This document shows, one piece after another, positions 61,095 through 64,000 of a DNA stretch of 64,000 nucleotides. Below the pieces are notes generated by a model. It saw only the letters and a list, made by a program, of their open reading frames with translations. It had not been told where the DNA came from and searched no databases. Both the position numbers and the translations under genes were made by a program. Source of the DNA: Polaromonas sp. SP1 (GTDB lineage: Bacteria; Pseudomonadota; Gammaproteobacteria; Burkholderiales; Burkholderiaceae_C). Location of the stretch: contig NZ_CP031013.1 of assembly GCF_003711205.1 (NCBI RefSeq), positions 1,178,001 to 1,242,000 of the forward strand. The letters are read 5' to 3'. Position 1 is the first letter of the stretch, and the number at the start of each line of letters is the position of its first letter.

Positions 61095-64000
61095 ATGATT
61101 CTGACCGCACTAACCCCTCGCGCAGCCTTGAACAAAGCCTTTCGGAAACAACGGCCTTCTAGATCCGAGATTGACCACTTCAGAGAAAATCTTCGTGCCA
61201 TGCTGGAGAAGAGCAATGACGTTGAGTCTGAGGAGTTTCACAAGAGCTTGATTTCAACCTTCCTACTGAACACCTTCTATTCGCCTAACCATTTTATCAA
61301 TACCAAGGCCGACATTGACTTAGTAGTCCACAACGGAGTTGGACCAAACACTCCGGTTGGCATTCTGATAGAAGCAAAAAAGCCGACCAATAGAAGCCAG
61401 ATGCCGCAGCTGCATGCGCCTAATACCAAGGCGCTGCAGGAATTGCTTCTGTACTACCTAAGGGAACGTTTCTCAAAGGACGGCCACAACCTCGACGTTC
61501 GCCATCTGATCATAACTAACGCATACGAGTGGTTCATATTTGATGCCAATGTGTTTGAGACTGAATTTGCACAAAACAAGGCCTTGGTACAGCGGTTTAT
61601 TGACTTCGAACAGGGGCGTCTCTCTGGCACTACGACTGATTTTTTCTATAAAGAGATCGCCGCACCCGCAATTCAGGCTGTTTCCTGTGAGGTGCGGGTC
61701 ACTCATTTTGATCTACGAGAGTTTCAGACCGCTTTAAATAGGGTTGATCCTAGTGATGACGGAAAGCTCGTACCTCTCTTTAAAATCTTGTCGCCACAGC
61801 ACCTACTCAAACTTCCATTCTTAAATGACAGTAATACGTTACATCGCGGTTTCTATTCGGAACTACTCCACATAATTGGCCTAACGGAAAGCAAGAAAGG
61901 AACCAGGCGGCTGATCGGGCGCAAGGACGTGCGGGAGCGAAATGCTGGCTCGCTGCTTGAAAACGCCATCACACAACTTGAGACGCTTGACAAGTTAAAC
62001 CGCGTGACAGATCTGGCCAGGTTTGGCTCAACAAGAGACGAGCGTCTTTTCGGCGTCGCCTTAGAGCTTGTCTTGACATGGATAAACCGAATCATTTTTC
62101 TGAAATTAATTGAAGCTCAGCTTTCGTCTTACGCGCGAAAGTTGCCGTACCCGTCCTTCCTTCAGATAAAGACCGTCCCTAGCTTTGACGCATTGAATGG
62201 CATCTTCTTCCAAGTTTTGGCGCGAAGGCCGGAAGAACGGGCAGACGATATGAGGGCTAGGTTCAGCCACATTCCGTATCTAAACAGTTCGCTTTTTGAG
62301 CCCACGGAACTCGAGCATGAGACTGTTTTTATCAGTAGCCTACAAGATGAGAAACGGCTCGCTATCTATCCGTCTTCAGTCATTAAGAATTCGCTAGGAA
62401 AGAGAAGAAGCGGCGAAATGCCCACGCTTGAGTATCTTTATGAATTTCTTGAAGCCTATGATTTTGCAAGTGATGTGGGCTCTACGGAGGTTCAGGAAGA
62501 CCATAAATCTCTAATTAACGCGTCGGTGCTTGGGCTAATTTTTGAGAAGATTAATGGCTACAAAGACGGGTCGTTCTTCACCCCAGGTTTCGTAACCATG
62601 CATATCTGCCGTGAGGCTGTACGTAAAGCGGTGGTGCAACGTTTCAACAGCGAAAAGGGTTGGAGCTGTGCTGATGTCAATGATCTCTACCACCGCATCG
62701 AGAATACGGAGGAAGCAAATCAGATTATTGGTTCGGTTCGCATATGCGATCCTGCGGTGGGGTCGGGCCACTTTCTTGTTTCCGCCTTGAACGAACTCAT
62801 CGCCCTTAAGGCGGAATTAAGACTTTTGCAAGACCGCAATGGTCAGCGCTTGAAGGAATATTCGGTATCAGTTGTCAATGACGAGTTGACTGTTACTGAT
62901 GAAGATGGCGATTTCCTGCATTACAACCCGGCACATAAAGAGAGCCAAAGAGTGCAGGAAGCCTTGTTTCATGAAAAGCAGGCGCTAATTGAGTCTTGCC
63001 TGTTTGGAGTTGATATTAATCCAAACTCAGTTCACATCTGCCGACTGCGATTGTGGATCGAGCTTCTCAAACACGCCTACTACAAGGATGATGGAGCGCT
63101 TGAGACTCTTCCAAATATTGACATTAACATCAAAAGTGGTGATTCCCTCATTTCTCGCTTTACGACCGATGTCGATGTGGGTCGTTTTCTAAGGCGTAAA
63201 AAACTCAGGGTCACCGACTACAGAGCGGCTATTCGAACCTATCAGAATGCAAGCAGCAAGGACGAAAAGCGTGACATCCAGACTTTTATTGATCGTCTTA
63301 AGGGTGATCTGAGAACCGAGATATTCGATAACGATCCTAAAGTTAGGCGACTTTATGCGGCCGAAGCTGAATTGATTGCTTCGGAGAATCAACAAGTGTT
63401 GTTCGAAGAAAGCGAAGCAAAGAAGAAGGCAAGGCGCTTGCGGGAGGAACAACTTCGGTCTGAGTTGAGGGAGCTGGCTGCGAACATAGAGGCTATTCGG
63501 AGTAACAGGATCTTCCAGGGTGCTTTCGAGTGGTGTTTTGAATTTCCGGAGGTTCTCGCTGATGATGGAAAATTCATCGGATTCGATCTCGTTCTTGGGA
63601 ATCCCCCGTATGGAGTTTCCATAAAGGGCCTCGAGCGCGAGTACTTAGTGAAGACCTTGGGCAAAGTCCCTGACTTTGAGATTTACTACTGGTTCATGAG
63701 CCGGGCGCGTCAGATATTGCGGCCTCAAGGAGTTCTGGGGTACATCATCCCGAACACCTTTTTATTCAATGTCAACGCCGCAAGCTTTAGATTGGCTCTT
63801 TTTGATAATTGGAATTTGGACGAGATCTTGGATTGCACAAAGGTTTCTGTATTTGAGGATGCCGTTGTACGCAATGCCATAGTCACCTTTACGAAGATGC
63901 CATCGAATGGCGCCCTGGGATATAAGCGGACTAATGATGTCGTCACATTCTCGGAGTTGGCGAAACGACCGACTTTGATGCTGGACAAGTCAAACGTCGA
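61095..64000 (+). CDS. Type IIG-like restriction enzyme/DNA methyltransferase, partial at right edge
   Basis: An open frame from the ATG at 61095 to the window end (about 968 residues so far). The N-terminal domain has a PD-(D/E)XK-like nuclease pattern: D75 in KADIDLVVH, then E93 and K95 in ILIEAKKP. The methyltransferase core has motif I DPAVGSGHF (D552), the FGVDINPNSVHICRLRLWIEL segment and the adenine-specific motif IV NPPYG (N836). An FTPGFVTMHICREAV block precedes motif I. This order fits Eco57I/type IIG enzymes that combine cutting and N6-adenine methylation. The start is the first ATG after an in-frame stop at about 60995. Confidence 0.85.
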   Translation, partial: MILTALTPRAALNKAFRKQRPSRSEIDHFRENLRAMLEKSNDVESEEFHKSLISTFLLNTFYSPNHFINTKADIDLVVHNGVGPNTPVGILIEAKKPTNRSQMPQLHAPNTKALQELLLYYLRERFSKDGHNLDVRHLIITNAYEWFIFDANVFETEFAQNKALVQRFIDFEQGRLSGTTTDFFYKEIAAPAIQAVSCEVRVTHFDLREFQTALNRVDPSDDGKLVPLFKILSPQHLLKLPFLNDSNTLHRGFYSELLHIIGLTESKKGTRRLIGRKDVRERNAGSLLENAITQLETLDKLNRVTDLARFGSTRDERLFGVALELVLTWINRIIFLKLIEAQLSSYARKLPYPSFLQIKTVPSFDALNGIFFQVLARRPEERADDMRARFSHIPYLNSSLFEPTELEHETVFISSLQDEKRLAIYPSSVIKNSLGKRRSGEMPTLEYLYEFLEAYDFASDVGSTEVQEDHKSLINASVLGLIFEKINGYKDGSFFTPGFVTMHICREAVRKAVVQRFNSEKGWSCADVNDLYHRIENTEEANQIIGSVRICDPAVGSGHFLVSALNELIALKAELRLLQDRNGQRLKEYSVSVVNDELTVTDEDGDFLHYNPAHKESQRVQEALFHEKQALIESCLFGVDINPNSVHICRLRLWIELLKHAYYKDDGALETLPNIDINIKSGDSLISRFTTDVDVGRFLRRKKLRVTDYRAAIRTYQNASSKDEKRDIQTFIDRLKGDLRTEIFDNDPKVRRLYAAEAELIASENQQVLFEESEAKKKARRLREEQLRSELRELAANIEAIRSNRIFQGAFEWCFEFPEVLADDGKFIGFDLVLGNPPYGVSIKGLEREYLVKTLGKVPDFEIYYWFMSRARQILRPQGVLGYIIPNTFLFNVNAASFRLALFDNWNLDEILDCTKVSVFEDAVVRNAIVTFTKMPSNGALGYKRTNDVVTFSELAKRPTLMLDKSNV

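Larger units (their letters stand above)
54221..64000. mobile_element. Genomic island inserted in comM (left part; right end outside window)
   Basis: The left boundary is at about 54220-54223, where comM breaks off. A large serine recombinase lies 58 bases inside. The DNA to the right has lower G+C and different codon use from the host genes. Cargo includes small HTH regulators, a DUF2958 protein, a RuvC-like protein, a P-loop ATPase, a second serine recombinase and a restriction-modification enzyme. No phage structural or conjugation genes are visible in this part. Confidence 0.85.

Noticed and set aside
54221..64000. Prophage as the nature of the island
   Set aside because: No capsid, tail, terminase or lysis gene is visible in the 9.8 kb seen; the content fits an integrative island better, though the unseen right part could change this.

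Overview
The window looks like a chromosome segment of a betaproteobacterium of the family Comamonadaceae, probably a relative of Polaromonas, Rhodoferax or Variovorax. This is inferred from the high G+C, the gene order mreBCD-mrdA divergent from gatCAB, the ilvE/zf-CHCC/waaF cluster, a Bug-type solute-binding protein, and two short dispersed repeat families of the kind found in this family. No tRNA, rRNA or CRISPR array was found.

Layout. 1-4 kb: cell-shape operon mreB-mreC-mreD-mrdA on the minus strand (mrdA runs off the left edge). 4.2-7.6 kb: gatCAB, the Asp/Glu-tRNA amidotransferase. 7.7-10 kb: pyrE plus a DUF4124 gene, divergent from exonuclease III. 10-13.7 kb: a phosphorelay of Hpt protein, hybrid histidine kinase and single-domain response regulator. 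14-19.5 kb: HPP-CBS membrane protein, M48 peptidase, AmpG-like transporter and an OmpR/EnvZ-type two-component pair. 19.5-26 kb: possible small RNA, CMD-family protein, waaF, zf-CHCC, ilvE, a metallophosphoesterase and radA. 25.7-31.3 kb: isomerase, Bug protein and two NAD(P)-dependent dehydrogenase-like genes (a catabolic or uptake patch), then alr with RDD and GNAT genes. 31.5-38 kb: lplT, an EamA transporter, glutathione peroxidase and assorted regulators and acetyltransferases. 38-42 kb: glycolate oxidase subunits glcE and glcF with a DUF1275 membrane gene between them, and an SMP-30 lactonase. 42.4-50.8 kb: a three-gene envelope cluster (1046-residue exported protein, predicted outer-membrane barrel, FecR-domain protein) divergent from a LuxR-type regulator. 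50.9-52.8 kb: glnK-amt with a sigma-54-type promoter.

At 54.22 kb the competence/branch-migration gene comM is cut inside its conserved MNPC motif. From there to the right edge (at least 9.8 kb) the DNA has visibly lower G+C and different codon use, and reads as a genomic island. It carries a large serine recombinase next to the junction, small regulators, a DUF2958 protein, an XRE regulator overlapping a RuvC-like protein that lacks its usual first catalytic Asp, a P-loop ATPase beside a DnaA-box-containing gap, a second large serine recombinase coupled to a 59-residue protein, and the start of a type IIG-like restriction-methylation enzyme with an N-terminal PD-(D/E)XK-like site. The right end of the island is outside the window.

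Two repeat families run through the chromosomal part. One is an about 55-70 bp element with eight copies, almost all at gene 3' ends, one of them read in frame inside gatA. The other is a G+C-rich element of about 75-80 bp with three copies. The most unusual items are the comM island and its replication/resolvase-like cargo, the in-frame repeat in gatA, and the FecR/barrel/1046-residue envelope cluster.
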